From: Halalkalibacter sp. APA_J-10(15) | GTDB taxonomy: Bacteria; Bacillota; Bacilli; Bacillales; Bacillaceae_D | Assembly (NCBI RefSeq): GCF_023017105.1 | Contig: NZ_JALKEV010000004.1 | Coordinates: forward strand, 124,001 to 188,000 | Direction of reading: 5' to 3' | Length of the DNA: 64,000 nucleotides | In this document: positions 53,263 through 62,259 of the stretch, piece by piece | How positions within the stretch are numbered: the stretch's first letter is position 1 | Layout of the letters: each line of letters starts with the position of its first letter | Made by a program: the position numbers and the translations under genes | The notes under the pieces: generated by a model | What the model was told of the DNA's origin: nothing | Database searches by the model: none | What the model saw: only the letters and a program-made list of their open reading frames with translations

Positions 53263-54087
53263 ATGGTGAAATTAATTCTTCGCGGAATGGCTGTCGGCAT
53301 GACCGAAACTGTACCTGGTATTAGTGGTAGTACTGTTGCGATGATTGTCGGTATATATGAACGATTGATTTATTCATTAAGCATCCTTACAACAAATAAA
53401 AGAAAAGAAGCTATACCATTCCTTTTAACCTTTGGTGTTGGAATGGTATTAGGGTTTGGTTGCTCGATATTTATCATTAAGTTTTTATTAGAAACGTATC
53501 GCACACCTACTTTCCTTTTTTTCGTCGGTATTATCGTCGGATTTTTACCGTACCTTTGGCACGATACCATTAAACACGCTCAATCAAAATTACGAGTAAA
53601 ACATTATGTCATCATGCTGTTCTTTTTTGGGATTGTAGTAGGCTCACAAGTGTTAGGTAGCCTTCATTTCATTGATTGGAATCACTTAACCTTTTTCGAT
53701 TATGTATTCTTTATAATCGCCGGATTCATTGCTAGTACAGCTCTCGTCCTTCCTGGAATTAGTGGTGCGCTAATTTTAACTATTTTAGGCTTATATGAAG
53801 CAATGACCGCCTCTCTCATCGCATTAAATTGGCCGATTCTTTTTGCAGTTGGTTCAGGGATTCTTCTAGGAGTATTGTTAACAAGTAAGCTCATTCGCTA
53901 CTTGTTAAAGCATTATACGTCTGAAACATATTCAGCAATGGTGGGGCTCGTAAGTGGATCGATCTTTGCTATATTAAACGAGCTTGATGGGGTAATAAAT
54001 AGTCAAGTCATCCTCGCGTCGCTGATTACATTTGTCAGCGGAATTGTATTAATTTTCATCTTACAGCAAACTCAAAAAAAATTGTAA
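53263..54087 (+). CDS. popT: DUF368 family transporter, undecaprenyl-phosphate translocase PopT type
   Basis: 274 residues from ATG 53263 (GGTGG site). The DUF368 signature GMTETVPGISGSTVAMIVGI recurs in inverted-repeat fashion as LVLPGISGALILTILGLYEA, with about ten membrane segments. Members were shown to return the cell-wall lipid carrier undecaprenyl phosphate across the membrane, and are important at alkaline pH in some bacteria (published for DUF368). Standalone gene with weak promoter signals upstream; the gap 53006-53262 is otherwise empty. Confidence 0.88.
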   Translation: MVKLILRGMAVGMTETVPGISGSTVAMIVGIYERLIYSLSILTTNKRKEAIPFLLTFGVGMVLGFGCSIFIIKFLLETYRTPTFLFFVGIIVGFLPYLWHDTIKHAQSKLRVKHYVIMLFFFGIVVGSQVLGSLHFIDWNHLTFFDYVFFIIAGFIASTALVLPGISGALILTILGLYEAMTASLIALNWPILFAVGSGILLGVLLTSKLIRYLLKHYTSETYSAMVGLVSGSIFAILNELDGVINSQVILASLITFVSGIVLIFILQQTQKKL

Positions 54088-54107
54088 CACTTAAGGGACT
54101 CTCACGA

Positions 54108-54299
54108 TCAATTTGTGGAAGTCCCTTTATAATAACCAAATAACATCAAGGTAATAGCCCTAATCGTAGTAAAAAATAGGAGCACGACAAAAATCATTAG
54201 TCCATTTTGCATACCATCAAAGAGAAGCGCAATGGCTAACATGGGACTACAGACAAATAGAAATGCACCGTATTTTAAATAGTGGTGATTTTTAATCAT
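54108..54299 (-). CDS. Small membrane protein coupled to HAD gene
   Basis: 63 residues with two membrane segments (about 8-28 and 32-54). Its ATG overlaps the TGA of the HAD gene (ATGA), which supports it being real. No family recognised. Confidence 0.65.
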   Translation of the reverse strand: MIKNHHYLKYGAFLFVCSPMLAIALLFDGMQNGLMIFVVLLFFTTIRAITLMLFGYYKGTSTN

Positions 54300-54955
54300 A
54301 GACTATTCACCATATCAATCACATCAGCTAAATCATGAACAACCGCATCTGCTTGAACATCCTCCCATTGATCATCCTTTTTCCAAATTGCTTTCATCCC
54401 TACTTGCTGAGCTGCCTTCACATCATTTAGTGGATGGTCACCAACAAATATACATTCACTCGCTTGAACACCAAATCGCTTAATCGCTTTCTTAAATATT
54501 CTAGGTTCAGGCTTCTTCATTCCTTCCCATTCCGATACGAAGATCGCTTCAAAATAACCTTCAATTTCTAAAGCACGAATGTTAGCCATTTGAAAGGAGC
54601 CATAACCATTTGTAATCATGCCTAATATGAAATTATTACGTTTTAAGTCATCTAGCATTGCCCGTACATTTGCAAATGGAACGCAATGATGCTTGAATTC
54701 ACTTACATAATCTTGCAGCAGTTCCTCTGCTGACAGGCTATTAATCGAATATTCTTCGACTAATTGCTGATATACTCGATCTTTCCATACGTACCCACGT
54801 TGATCTAGCTCGATGAACCTACTAATGTACTGATCCTTTGGAATATGCCCAACATGCTTCACTAGTCTTTCGTATTGATGTTGAATGAATCGAGTTACCG
54901 ATTCATCTCGATTTAATAACGTCCCATCTAAATCAAACAAAACCGCCTTGACCAA
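54296..54955 (-). CDS. HAD family hydrolase
   Basis: 219 residues from TTG 54955 with GGAGGGG close upstream. Motif I LFDLDGTLLNRDES, motif II ITNGYG, motif III Lys in GMKKPEPRIF and motif IV CIFVGDHPLNDVKAAQQVGM. A YfnB-like phosphatase of unknown substrate; similar in type to the HAD pseudogene at 27354-28025. Confidence 0.9.
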   Translation of the reverse strand: MVKAVLFDLDGTLLNRDESVTRFIQHQYERLVKHVGHIPKDQYISRFIELDQRGYVWKDRVYQQLVEEYSINSLSAEELLQDYVSEFKHHCVPFANVRAMLDDLKRNNFILGMITNGYGSFQMANIRALEIEGYFEAIFVSEWEGMKKPEPRIFKKAIKRFGVQASECIFVGDHPLNDVKAAQQVGMKAIWKKDDQWEDVQADAVVHDLADVIDMVNSL

Positions 54956-55054
54956 TGTATCCCCTCCGAAATTTTTGTATCATGTTACTGATAACCTCTT
55001 CCATCTTATCATAGTAGTGAAAGTCTATTCAGCATTGCATGTTTTTCGCATTCA

Positions 55055-55085
55055 AAAAAGCATAGAGACTTTTCTCTACGCTTTT
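55055..55085. terminator. Bidirectional-type intrinsic terminator
   Basis: AAAAAGCATAGAG pairs with CTCTACGCTTTTT (one mismatch) over a 5-base loop, with T-tracts built into both strands. Downstream of the deacetylase gene. Confidence 0.8.
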
Positions 55086-55204
55086 TCATATCTTAAAAAC
55101 GTTGTAACGCACGAGGCCAACACCATGTAGATTCGCCTACATTTCTCAATACTTCCCTGCTTATTTCTACCATAATTATAAATTCTGATTCCTAAGTTGA
55201 ATAA

Positions 55205-56047
55205 TCATCGTGCAAAGGGAACATTCAACAATTCAGGTACTGTCACAAATTCATACCCTTGTTCTTGTAATGTCGGGATAATCTGTCGCAATGATTCGAT
55301 CGTATTTGTTCGATCACCATCCCAATCTGCTCCATCATGCATTAAGATAATCGCCCCTGGTCCGACATTATCAATAACATTTGTTGCAATGACCTCTGGT
55401 GGTTCCTCTTGCCAATCCAACGAATCAACCGACCAACCAATGACAAGATATTGCATTTCTGCTAGCTTTTCAACTAATTCTCCATACAAAAATCCATACG
55501 GTGGACGGAATAGGCTTGTTCGATATCCAACGATCTCATTAAGTGCATCCTCCGTTCTCGTCACTTCACGCTCTAACGTTGGAATGTCGCCCTCTTTCAC
55601 GAGATTAGGGTGGAAATATGTATGATTAGCGATCACGTGACCTTCATTATTCATCCTCTCAACAATTTCAGGATAAGCAACAGCACGAGATCCTAAAACA
55701 AAAAACGTAGCTGGCACATTATATTCACTTAGAACATTCAGCACATCCTCCGAGAAGCGAGGATCTGGACCATCATCAAATGTCAGTGCGATTCGATTTG
55801 ATTCAGTCGGTCCTTGTTGAATAAATGTATCTGGATACTGTTGCTGCAATACGTTCATGTCTACCGGTTGCTGACGATTTCGTTCAGGATCTTCTGGTCC
55901 TCCTCTTAAATCAGGGAAATCCTCCTTTTCACGATCCTTCTTCCACCAAAACTGCTGATCCATATCCTCATTTGCAAACACACCACCTGACAATAGTAAT
56001 CCAAAAACAAACATGGCGATTACAACAAACCATCCACTCTTTTTCAT
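55205..56047 (-). CDS. Exported polysaccharide deacetylase (NodB/PdaA-like)
   Basis: 280 residues from ATG 56047. Signal peptide (GWFVVIAMFVFGLLLSGGVF) then a charged linker and a NodB domain near residues 80-275: TFDDGPD catalytic Asp pair, HTYFHPN metal histidines, RPPYG and LMHDG. It removes acetyl groups from peptidoglycan, chitin or other cell-surface polysaccharides, outside the cell. The signal sequence ends FANED without a lipobox, so it is secreted or loosely membrane-bound. Confidence 0.92.
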   Translation of the reverse strand: MKKSGWFVVIAMFVFGLLLSGGVFANEDMDQQFWWKKDREKEDFPDLRGGPEDPERNRQQPVDMNVLQQQYPDTFIQQGPTESNRIALTFDDGPDPRFSEDVLNVLSEYNVPATFFVLGSRAVAYPEIVERMNNEGHVIANHTYFHPNLVKEGDIPTLEREVTRTEDALNEIVGYRTSLFRPPYGFLYGELVEKLAEMQYLVIGWSVDSLDWQEEPPEVIATNVIDNVGPGAIILMHDGADWDGDRTNTIESLRQIIPTLQEQGYEFVTVPELLNVPFAR

Positions 56048-56161
56048 CACTTCATCTCCTAATGATTAGTCATGATTATTATGGATAAAAAAGGTTTCGT
56101 TATGCATAGATGAATCACCTCTTACATGTTACGATAAGAAAAAAGACAAACAGGTGATCCA

Positions 56162-56875
56162 ATGTTTTTAAAAAGGGTTCAGCTTCAGCGTGAAAAAATC
56201 GATTCTTTTAGACAATATCCTTTTTCCATACCTACTATAAAAAACTTCAATCTACTCGAAATTACGAACGACGTGACCTTTTTCGTCGGGGAGAATGGTT
56301 CAGGAAAATCAACTTTACTAGAAGCGATAGCGGATAAGTGTGAATTTAATACAGCAGGTGGTGGAAGAAATCATACATACGATTTACACGCTTCTCAATC
56401 AGCACTCGGACCGTACGTTAGGCTTTCATGGATGCCAAAAGCAACAAAGGGTTTCTTTCTTCGGGCCGAATCATTTTACCAATTCGCTTCACACATTGAT
56501 GACATTGGCGCCACTGACTCATATGGTGGGCTCTCATTGCATGAGCAATCTCATGGAGAATCGTTTTTTTCCCTTTTCACAAATCGTTTTAACGGGAATG
56601 CTCTCTATTTATTAGATGAGCCTGAGGCAGCACTCTCGCCACAACGCCAGCTTTCCTTTTTACGAATGATTCATGACCTTGTCACATCAGGGAATAGTCA
56701 GTTTATCATCGCTACACATTCACCCATTCTGCTAGGCTATCCAAATGCGACTATTTTAAGCTTCGACAGTCATACGATCCAGGAAGTAGAATACGAGCAA
56801 ACTGATCATTATCAAGTTACGAGCTACTTTTTACAAAATCGAGAGCGTATGCTAAAGGAATTATTTGAGGATTGA
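56162..56875 (+). CDS. AAA/ABC-type ATPase, putative
   Basis: 237 residues: Walker A FFVGENGSGKSTLLEA, signature-like SHGESFFSLF, Walker B LYLLDEPEAALSPQRQ and switch HSPILL. It belongs to the AAA_23/RecF-like predicted ATPases common in bacteria; function unknown. AGGTGATCC precedes the ATG. The CACTGAAAAAG-type terminator follows. Confidence 0.87.
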   Translation: MFLKRVQLQREKIDSFRQYPFSIPTIKNFNLLEITNDVTFFVGENGSGKSTLLEAIADKCEFNTAGGGRNHTYDLHASQSALGPYVRLSWMPKATKGFFLRAESFYQFASHIDDIGATDSYGGLSLHEQSHGESFFSLFTNRFNGNALYLLDEPEAALSPQRQLSFLRMIHDLVTSGNSQFIIATHSPILLGYPNATILSFDSHTIQEVEYEQTDHYQVTSYFLQNRERMLKELFED

Positions 56876-56901
56876 TCATAGGCGACATCTATAAACATAT
56901 T

Positions 56902-56941
56902 AAGGCACTGAAAAAGGATATATCAACTTTTTCAGTGCCTT
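56902..56941 (+). terminator. Intrinsic terminator, CACTGAAAAAG family
   Basis: AAGGCACTGAAAAAG pairs perfectly with CTTTTTCAGTGCCTT (15 bp) after the ATPase gene. Confidence 0.82.
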
Positions 56942-56985
56942 CTCCTACTAGTCGATTATTATCACGATGAGCAACATTCAAACTA

Positions 56986-57339
56986 TCAAAGCTCCACACT
57001 TAGAGCACGAACAATTGGTGGATCTGATAGCAAAGTCGTTTCCGTTGTCTCTACCTTGATTCGATCACCAATATCCATTGTATCTCTTAACTCTACGAAT
57101 GAAATAGTACTCCCATCTGAAATTAATTTCGTTTCATGATCGATTATGATCGTAACTTGATTATATTTTGAAAACAAATTTGCCTTAATTTCAACACCTA
57201 GAACCTCCTCCCCTTCTATATGTATATTAGTTACTTTGCCCATCAAGTTTTCATTAGCGACATTCCATTGATATACGATATACAATCCAAAGATGAGCAT
57301 ACATACTGTAATAATGACATGTAATCGCTTTTTACTCAT
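56986..57339 (-). CDS. Hypothetical membrane-anchored protein
   Basis: 117 residues: N-terminal membrane segment (residues 5-24) and a beta-rich extracellular domain (GKVTNIHIEGEEVLGVEIKA, VTIIIDHETKLISDGSTISF, DIGDRIKVETTET) reminiscent of OB-like DUF3221 proteins. Function unknown. Confidence 0.6.
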   Translation of the reverse strand: MSKKRLHVIITVCMLIFGLYIVYQWNVANENLMGKVTNIHIEGEEVLGVEIKANLFSKYNQVTIIIDHETKLISDGSTISFVELRDTMDIGDRIKVETTETTLLSDPPIVRALSVEL

Positions 57340-57424
57340 ATGACCTTCAATCCTTCCTTTTTCATATTTACAGCATCATGAATGATTCTCTCTTCTCACA
57401 GAAATTCCTTTTTATCAACTCGTT

Positions 57425-57457
57425 TTAGTACCAGATACTAATATCTAGTGCTATAAT
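57425..57457 (+). promoter_or_regulatory. FapR operator and extended -10 promoter of fabH
   Basis: TTAGTACCAGATACTAA (57425-57441) matches the FapR box TTAGTACCtggTACTAA with two changes in the centre. The promoter TGCTATAAT (extended -10, TATAAT at 57452-57457) lies just downstream. FapR represses fatty acid synthesis genes until malonyl-CoA rises. Confidence 0.88.
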
Positions 57458-57490
57458 TAATTCAATCCAATAATTAATGAGGTGAAATGA

Positions 57491-58471
57491 ATGCAATCGA
57501 AAGCGCGTATTACCGCAATTGGCTCATATGTTCCAGCGAAACGATTAACGAATGCTGATTTAGAGAAGCTAGTCAAAACAAATGATGAATGGATCGTCAA
57601 ACGAACGGGCATTAAGGAAAGACGCATCGCTAATGACGATGAATTTACTAGTGACATTTGTGTGAAAGCTGTTGAGAATTTAATCACAAAATATGATAAA
57701 GCAATCAATGATGTCGATATGATCATTGTCTGCACACTAACGCCTGACTTCAAAACACCTAGTGTTGCCTCACTCGTTCAAGCGAAACTAGGCATACCAC
57801 ACACAGGTGCCATCGACTTAAACGCTGCCTGTGCAGGCTTCACCTATGGACTGCATATCGCCAATGGTTTAATTACAGCAGGCTTAAACAAAAAGGTGCT
57901 TGTTATCGGGGCAGAAACGTTATCTAAAATCGTTGATTATACTGACCGAACGACTTGTATATTATTTGGGGACGGAGGCGGAGCCGTACTTGTCGAACAT
58001 CATGAACAAGCAGATAGCTTTCTTGCCTCTCATTTAGGATCTGAAGGGGAAATGGGGAAGCATTTATACGCGACGAACCTTTCTACAAAAATGTCAGACG
58101 AAGCTTTATCCTCATCAGGGAAGGTTGTACAAAATGGTCGTGACGTATACAAATGGGCTGTCAATACAGTACCGAAAGGAATGAGATCCTTACTCCATCA
58201 TACATCCTATACTCTGAATGATATAGATTGGTTTATCCCACATAGCGCTAATTTGCGTATGATTGAATCTATTTGTGAAAAAAGCCCGTTCCCTATTGAT
58301 AAGACCTTACACAGCCTCGTTTACTACGGAAACACCTCTGCTGCGACCATTCCATTAGCTTTAGATCAGGGTGTAGATGATGGAAAAATAAAAAAAGGAG
58401 ATACGATGCTACTCTTTGGATTCGGTGGCGGCTTAGCTTATTCTGGCATTCTTTTGAAATGGAGCATATAA
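57491..58471 (+). CDS. fabH: 3-oxoacyl-[acyl-carrier-protein] synthase III FabH
   Basis: 326 residues, condensing enzyme that starts fatty-acid synthesis from acyl-CoA and malonyl-ACP. C114 in DLNAACAGFTYG is the nucleophile, with His in FIPHSANLRM and Asn in YYGNTSAAT. Monocistronic, like the second FabH (FabHB/YhfB) of Bacillus, and FapR-controlled as that gene is. GAGGTG precedes the ATG. Confidence 0.95.
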   Translation: MQSKARITAIGSYVPAKRLTNADLEKLVKTNDEWIVKRTGIKERRIANDDEFTSDICVKAVENLITKYDKAINDVDMIIVCTLTPDFKTPSVASLVQAKLGIPHTGAIDLNAACAGFTYGLHIANGLITAGLNKKVLVIGAETLSKIVDYTDRTTCILFGDGGGAVLVEHHEQADSFLASHLGSEGEMGKHLYATNLSTKMSDEALSSSGKVVQNGRDVYKWAVNTVPKGMRSLLHHTSYTLNDIDWFIPHSANLRMIESICEKSPFPIDKTLHSLVYYGNTSAATIPLALDQGVDDGKIKKGDTMLLFGFGGGLAYSGILLKWSI

Positions 58472-58475
58472 ACAC

Positions 58476-58504
58476 TTGACTTTTCCATTTTCCTCCTTTA
58501 AAAT
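58476..58504 (+). promoter_or_regulatory. Sigma-A promoter of the trpS T-box leader
   Basis: TTGACT at 58476-58481 and TAAAAT at 58499-58504 with exactly 17 bases between, overlapping the end of fabH by none and starting 4 bases after its stop. Confidence 0.8.
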
Positions 58505-58510
58505 CAACAT

Positions 58511-58790
58511 AATATTTCGAGCAATGAAGAAAAAGAGTAGGCATGGACAACGTTTCAGAGAGCGAATGGGTGGTGAAAATTCGTACAGCGTTTATGTTGA
58601 ATGGGTTTCTGAGCTCCTAGACTGAACGAACAGTAGGTCTAGCGGATGTCTTACCGATAAAAAAGACTATGTATCGAAACTTCTATTTTGTTTCCGTACA
58701 AATTAAGTGCGTTTATGGTATGAACATAAACGAATGAAGGTGGCACCACGGGTTACTCGTCCTTTTGATGGATGAGTAGCCCTTTTTGTC
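58511..58790 (+). ncRNA. Tryptophan T-box leader with terminator
   Basis: Stem I begins near 58530 with AGAGAG (AG-box region CAGAGAGCG at 58556-58564); the specifier loop on the return strand is GAATGGG (58600-58606), giving TGG, the tryptophan codon. The T-box AAGGTGGCACCACGGG lies at about 58737-58752, followed by the terminator GGGTTACTCGTCC/GGATGAGTAGCCC and TTTTT (58750-58787). Uncharged tRNA-Trp should bind and allow read-through. Confidence 0.93.
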
Positions 58791-58822
58791 TTTTAATTTT
58801 ATATTTAAGGTGGGAGGAAGTC

Positions 58823-59824
58823 ATGAAAAAAACCGTACTAACCGGAATTAAACCGACAGGACAAATTCATTTAGGCAATTATATCGGGGCTATTAAGCCA
58901 GCATTAGAACTAGCGAAAGCTGCTGACTATCAGCCAGCTTATTTCATTGCCGATTACCATGGGTTAACGAAAATCCATGATCAGAATGAGCTTAAACAAC
59001 TATCCTATGGAGTTGCTGCCACTTGGTTAGCTCTCGGACTCGATCCAAGTAAAGTTATTTTTTATCGCCAGAGCGACATTCCAGAAATCTTTGAGCTAAC
59101 TTGGATATTATCGTGCTTTTCATCTAAGGGACTAATGAATCGTGCTCATGCGTATAAAGCGCTAGTCGATCAAAATAACGAACTGGAAAGAGATAATGAT
59201 TACGGAGTCAACATGGGGACATTCACCTACCCCATATTAATGGCTGCAGATATATTAATGCTCCAAGCTGACATCGTACCCGTTGGAAAAGACCAAATTC
59301 AACATATCGAAATCGCAAGAGATATTGCTGAAGTATTCAACCACCAATACGGACAAACATTAAAACTACCCGAATACAAGGTTCAACAACATACAGCCAT
59401 ACTACCAGGCCTAGACGGACGTAAGATGAGCAAAAGCTATCATAATACGATTCCGCTATTTATTCATCCAAACAAACTACAAAAGCTAATTAACAAAATT
59501 AAAACCGATTCTCTCCCGCCAGAAGCACCTAAGAACTCAACTACGTCAAGTTTATTTACTCTTTATAAAGAGTTTGCTACTCCTTTAGAAGTGGAAAGCA
59601 TGAGAGAAAGCTATCAAACTGGTGTAAGCTGGGGCGAAGTGAAAGCAGAGTTATTCCATGTCTTAAATCGATTTTTAGAAGAACCGAGAGAAAAATACAA
59701 AGAGCTGATTGCATCACCGCATAAATTAGATGAAATTTTGTTACAGGGAGCTGAAAATGCAAGATCGATAGCAACGCCTTTTCTAAAAGAATTGAAGAGG
59801 AAGATAGGGTTTAGTCAAAATTAG
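58823..59824 (+). CDS. trpS: Tryptophanyl-tRNA synthetase, probable second (TrpS2-like) type
   Basis: 333 residues from ATG 58823 (GGGAGG site). Class I synthetase: HIGH motif variant QIHLGNYIGA, KMSKS in GRKMSKSYHN, and tryptophan-binding NMGTFTYPILMAADILMLQA. The N terminus (TGIKPTGQIHLGNYIGAIKP) differs from the housekeeping Bacillus TrpS (SGIQPSGTLTLGNYIGA), suggesting an accessory enzyme such as those that confer tolerance to indolmycin-like inhibitors (inference). Controlled by the T-box upstream. Confidence 0.9.
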   Translation: MKKTVLTGIKPTGQIHLGNYIGAIKPALELAKAADYQPAYFIADYHGLTKIHDQNELKQLSYGVAATWLALGLDPSKVIFYRQSDIPEIFELTWILSCFSSKGLMNRAHAYKALVDQNNELERDNDYGVNMGTFTYPILMAADILMLQADIVPVGKDQIQHIEIARDIAEVFNHQYGQTLKLPEYKVQQHTAILPGLDGRKMSKSYHNTIPLFIHPNKLQKLINKIKTDSLPPEAPKNSTTSSLFTLYKEFATPLEVESMRESYQTGVSWGEVKAELFHVLNRFLEEPREKYKELIASPHKLDEILLQGAENARSIATPFLKELKRKIGFSQN

Positions 59825-59945
59825 GATACTATGTAAGTTAAATAGAGATTTCCTTTTTTCTCACACAAATCCATTCTCTATGAAATTATGCTACACTAAA
59901 CACAAACTAGTAAAAGTTCATTTTAGTCATAAGGAGTTGAACACA

Positions 59946-60779
59946 TTGAATCGTTCAACAGAATTTCCGATCCCTGAAAGCTTAAGCTCTGATTGCAACA
60001 ATTGTTTTGGATTATGCTGCGTTGCTTTACCATATGCGAAGTCAGCAGATTTCCCTTTTCATAAGGATAGCGGAGAACCTTGTCGCCATTTACTTGGCAA
60101 TTATCGCTGTCGTATACATGACCAGTTAAGAGAAGAAGGCTTTCGTGGCTGCTCGGTCTATGAATGCTTCGGTGCTGGTCAGAAAGTTTCACAGCAAACA
60201 TACAGTCAAAACGATTGGAGAACAAACGGTGATACAGCTAACGAAATGTTTGAAGTCTTTCCGATTATGCAGCAACTACATGAAATGCTACGGTATTTAC
60301 ATGAAGCCTTTGGCCTAGAGATAGCTAAACCATTCCATCATGATATTAAGCTAGCCATTCACGAAATAAATCAGCTAACAAACCTCTCTCCAACTAATAT
60401 TCTAGCACTTGATATTTCTAAACATAGAGCCAATGTGAATGATGTACTATTGCAAACAAGTGAACGATTTCGTGCCAAAGTAAAACGTAAGAACACTCAT
60501 CCAAATATCAAGAAAGGCCATGATCTAATAGGTGCTAAATTACGTGGAGCTAATTTAAGCGGTTTTAATTTTAGAGGTGCCTTATTAATTGCTGCAGATT
60601 TGCGTAAAGCAGACTTACGTATGGCAGACATGATCGGCGCTGATTTACGAGACGCGAATATCTGTGGAGCTGATCTAAGAGACTGTCTCTTCTTAACACA
60701 GGCACAAGTGCAATCAGCAAATGGTGATAAAAATACTAAGCTGCCACAAACCGTTACAACACCAGAGCATTGGTTATGA
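59946..60779 (+). CDS. Pentapeptide-repeat protein with N-terminal cysteine cluster (YybG-like)
   Basis: 277 residues from TTG 59946 with AAGGAG 9 bases upstream. The N-terminal part is rich in conserved Cys: SSDCNNCFGLCCVALPYAKS, PCRHLLGNYRCRIH and GCSVYECFGAG, suggesting a metal or Fe-S site of the YkgJ/zinc-binding type. The C-terminal part contains pentapeptide repeats A(D/N)LXX: GAKLRGANLSGFNFRGALLI and DLRKADLRMADMIGADLRDA, forming a right-handed beta helix. B. subtilis YybG has this layout. Function unknown; other pentapeptide proteins bind gyrase. Confidence 0.85.
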   Translation: MNRSTEFPIPESLSSDCNNCFGLCCVALPYAKSADFPFHKDSGEPCRHLLGNYRCRIHDQLREEGFRGCSVYECFGAGQKVSQQTYSQNDWRTNGDTANEMFEVFPIMQQLHEMLRYLHEAFGLEIAKPFHHDIKLAIHEINQLTNLSPTNILALDISKHRANVNDVLLQTSERFRAKVKRKNTHPNIKKGHDLIGAKLRGANLSGFNFRGALLIAADLRKADLRMADMIGADLRDANICGADLRDCLFLTQAQVQSANGDKNTKLPQTVTTPEHWL

Positions 60780-61057
60780 ACGGCTGAAACTACTCTTTCG
60801 AAGTGTTTATATACATATTTAATCGATAAAACCGATAGTATAAAACACAGTTCGTTAACTCTTACATTAAATTATCTAAGAAACGAATTCCAGTTAGCTA
60901 ATTCCTAAAACTCTTATTGCGTAAGAACACTATCCTGATGTATGTAACTCATTGTTCTTTTTTGTACTCAAAAAAAGTGTCTCAAAGTATACATGACTTT
61001 ATAGACACTCTATTTGAGTTAATAAAGCTTTTTTCTAACAAAATCAAATCAAAGCAC

Positions 61058-62113
61058 TTATTGACCGACATTCTCCTCCCACTTCTTAATCTCTTCTTGG
61101 ACAAGCGGTGCAACTTCTTTTCCTAATAGCTCAATCGCTCTCATCACTTTTTCATGTGGCATCGATCCGACTGGAACATGTAACATAAAACGAGTGATGC
61201 CAACCTCTTTACGTAAATGAATAATTTTTTTCGCAACGGTTTGCACATCACCTACATATAAAGCCCCTTCAAAGCTCCTCGCTGCATCAAACGTATCCCT
61301 CGTATATGGGGGCCAGCCTCGTTCACGCCCTAGTTGACTCATGACATACTTTGTTGATGGATAAAAATCATCTGCTGCTGCAGCATTCGTCTCAGCAATA
61401 AAGCCATGTGAATGCGAAGCAACTGGTAGTTTTGATACATCATGTCCTGCATGCTCGGCTGCTCGTTTATATAATCGGACAAGCGGTTCAAACTGTAGCG
61501 GACTACCGCCTATGATTGCTAATACGAGCGGCAACCCGAGAACTCCAGCACGCACAACCGATTCTGAATTCCCTCCACTGCCTATCCAAACAGGAAGCGG
61601 CTCTTGTACGGGTCTAGGGTAAACACCTAATCCTTGAATAGCTGAGCGATGTTTCCCACTCCATGTTACTTTTTCAGATTCACGAATTTTTAACAAAAGC
61701 TCTAGCTTTTCATCAAACAGCTCATTATAATCATTCAAGTCATAACCGAAGAGTGGAAATGATTCGATAAAAGAACCTCTACCTGCCATAATCTCAGCTC
61801 GACCATTCGAGATCGCATCAACGGTTGCAAAATCTTGAAATACCCGAACAGGGTCAGCGGAAGAAAGTACAGTTACCGCACTTGTTAAACGAATCCTCTC
61901 TGTCTGAGCCGCTGCTGCTGCTAAAACAACCGCAGGCGAAGACGCAGCAAAATCGTGACGATGATGCTCACCTACACCAAATACATCCAGTCCAACTTGG
62001 TCAGCTAACACGATTTCCTCCACAACTTCTCTAATCCGCTCAGCATGACTCGGCGCTTTCCCATCTTTTAATGTTGGTGTCGTCTCGACAAATGTACTAA
62101 TTCCTATTTCCAT
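61058..62113 (-). CDS. LLM class flavin-dependent oxidoreductase
   Basis: 351 residues of the luciferase-like monooxygenase family: EIGISTFVETTP start, VFGVGEHHRHDF, VTVLSSADPVRVFQDFATVD, GRAEIMAGRGSF and PVWIGSGGN. Uses FMNH2 or F420; flavin is more likely in Bacillus. Substrate unknown. GGAGGG precedes the ATG. The intergenic stretch 60780-61057 is featureless. Confidence 0.9.
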   Translation of the reverse strand: MEIGISTFVETTPTLKDGKAPSHAERIREVVEEIVLADQVGLDVFGVGEHHRHDFAASSPAVVLAAAAAQTERIRLTSAVTVLSSADPVRVFQDFATVDAISNGRAEIMAGRGSFIESFPLFGYDLNDYNELFDEKLELLLKIRESEKVTWSGKHRSAIQGLGVYPRPVQEPLPVWIGSGGNSESVVRAGVLGLPLVLAIIGGSPLQFEPLVRLYKRAAEHAGHDVSKLPVASHSHGFIAETNAAAADDFYPSTKYVMSQLGRERGWPPYTRDTFDAARSFEGALYVGDVQTVAKKIIHLRKEVGITRFMLHVPVGSMPHEKVMRAIELLGKEVAPLVQEEIKKWEENVGQ

Positions 62114-62259
62114 CTATATCCCTCCAATATTTCTATATCAAATTAATAGCGCTCCTTAATCATCAATCAAAATGAACAAATAATCAACTAAGGGGACTTA
62201 TCTCTTTCTAGCCATGCGTCAATGAGTAAATTATAATAAAAGAAAAGGAGGTGACACAA

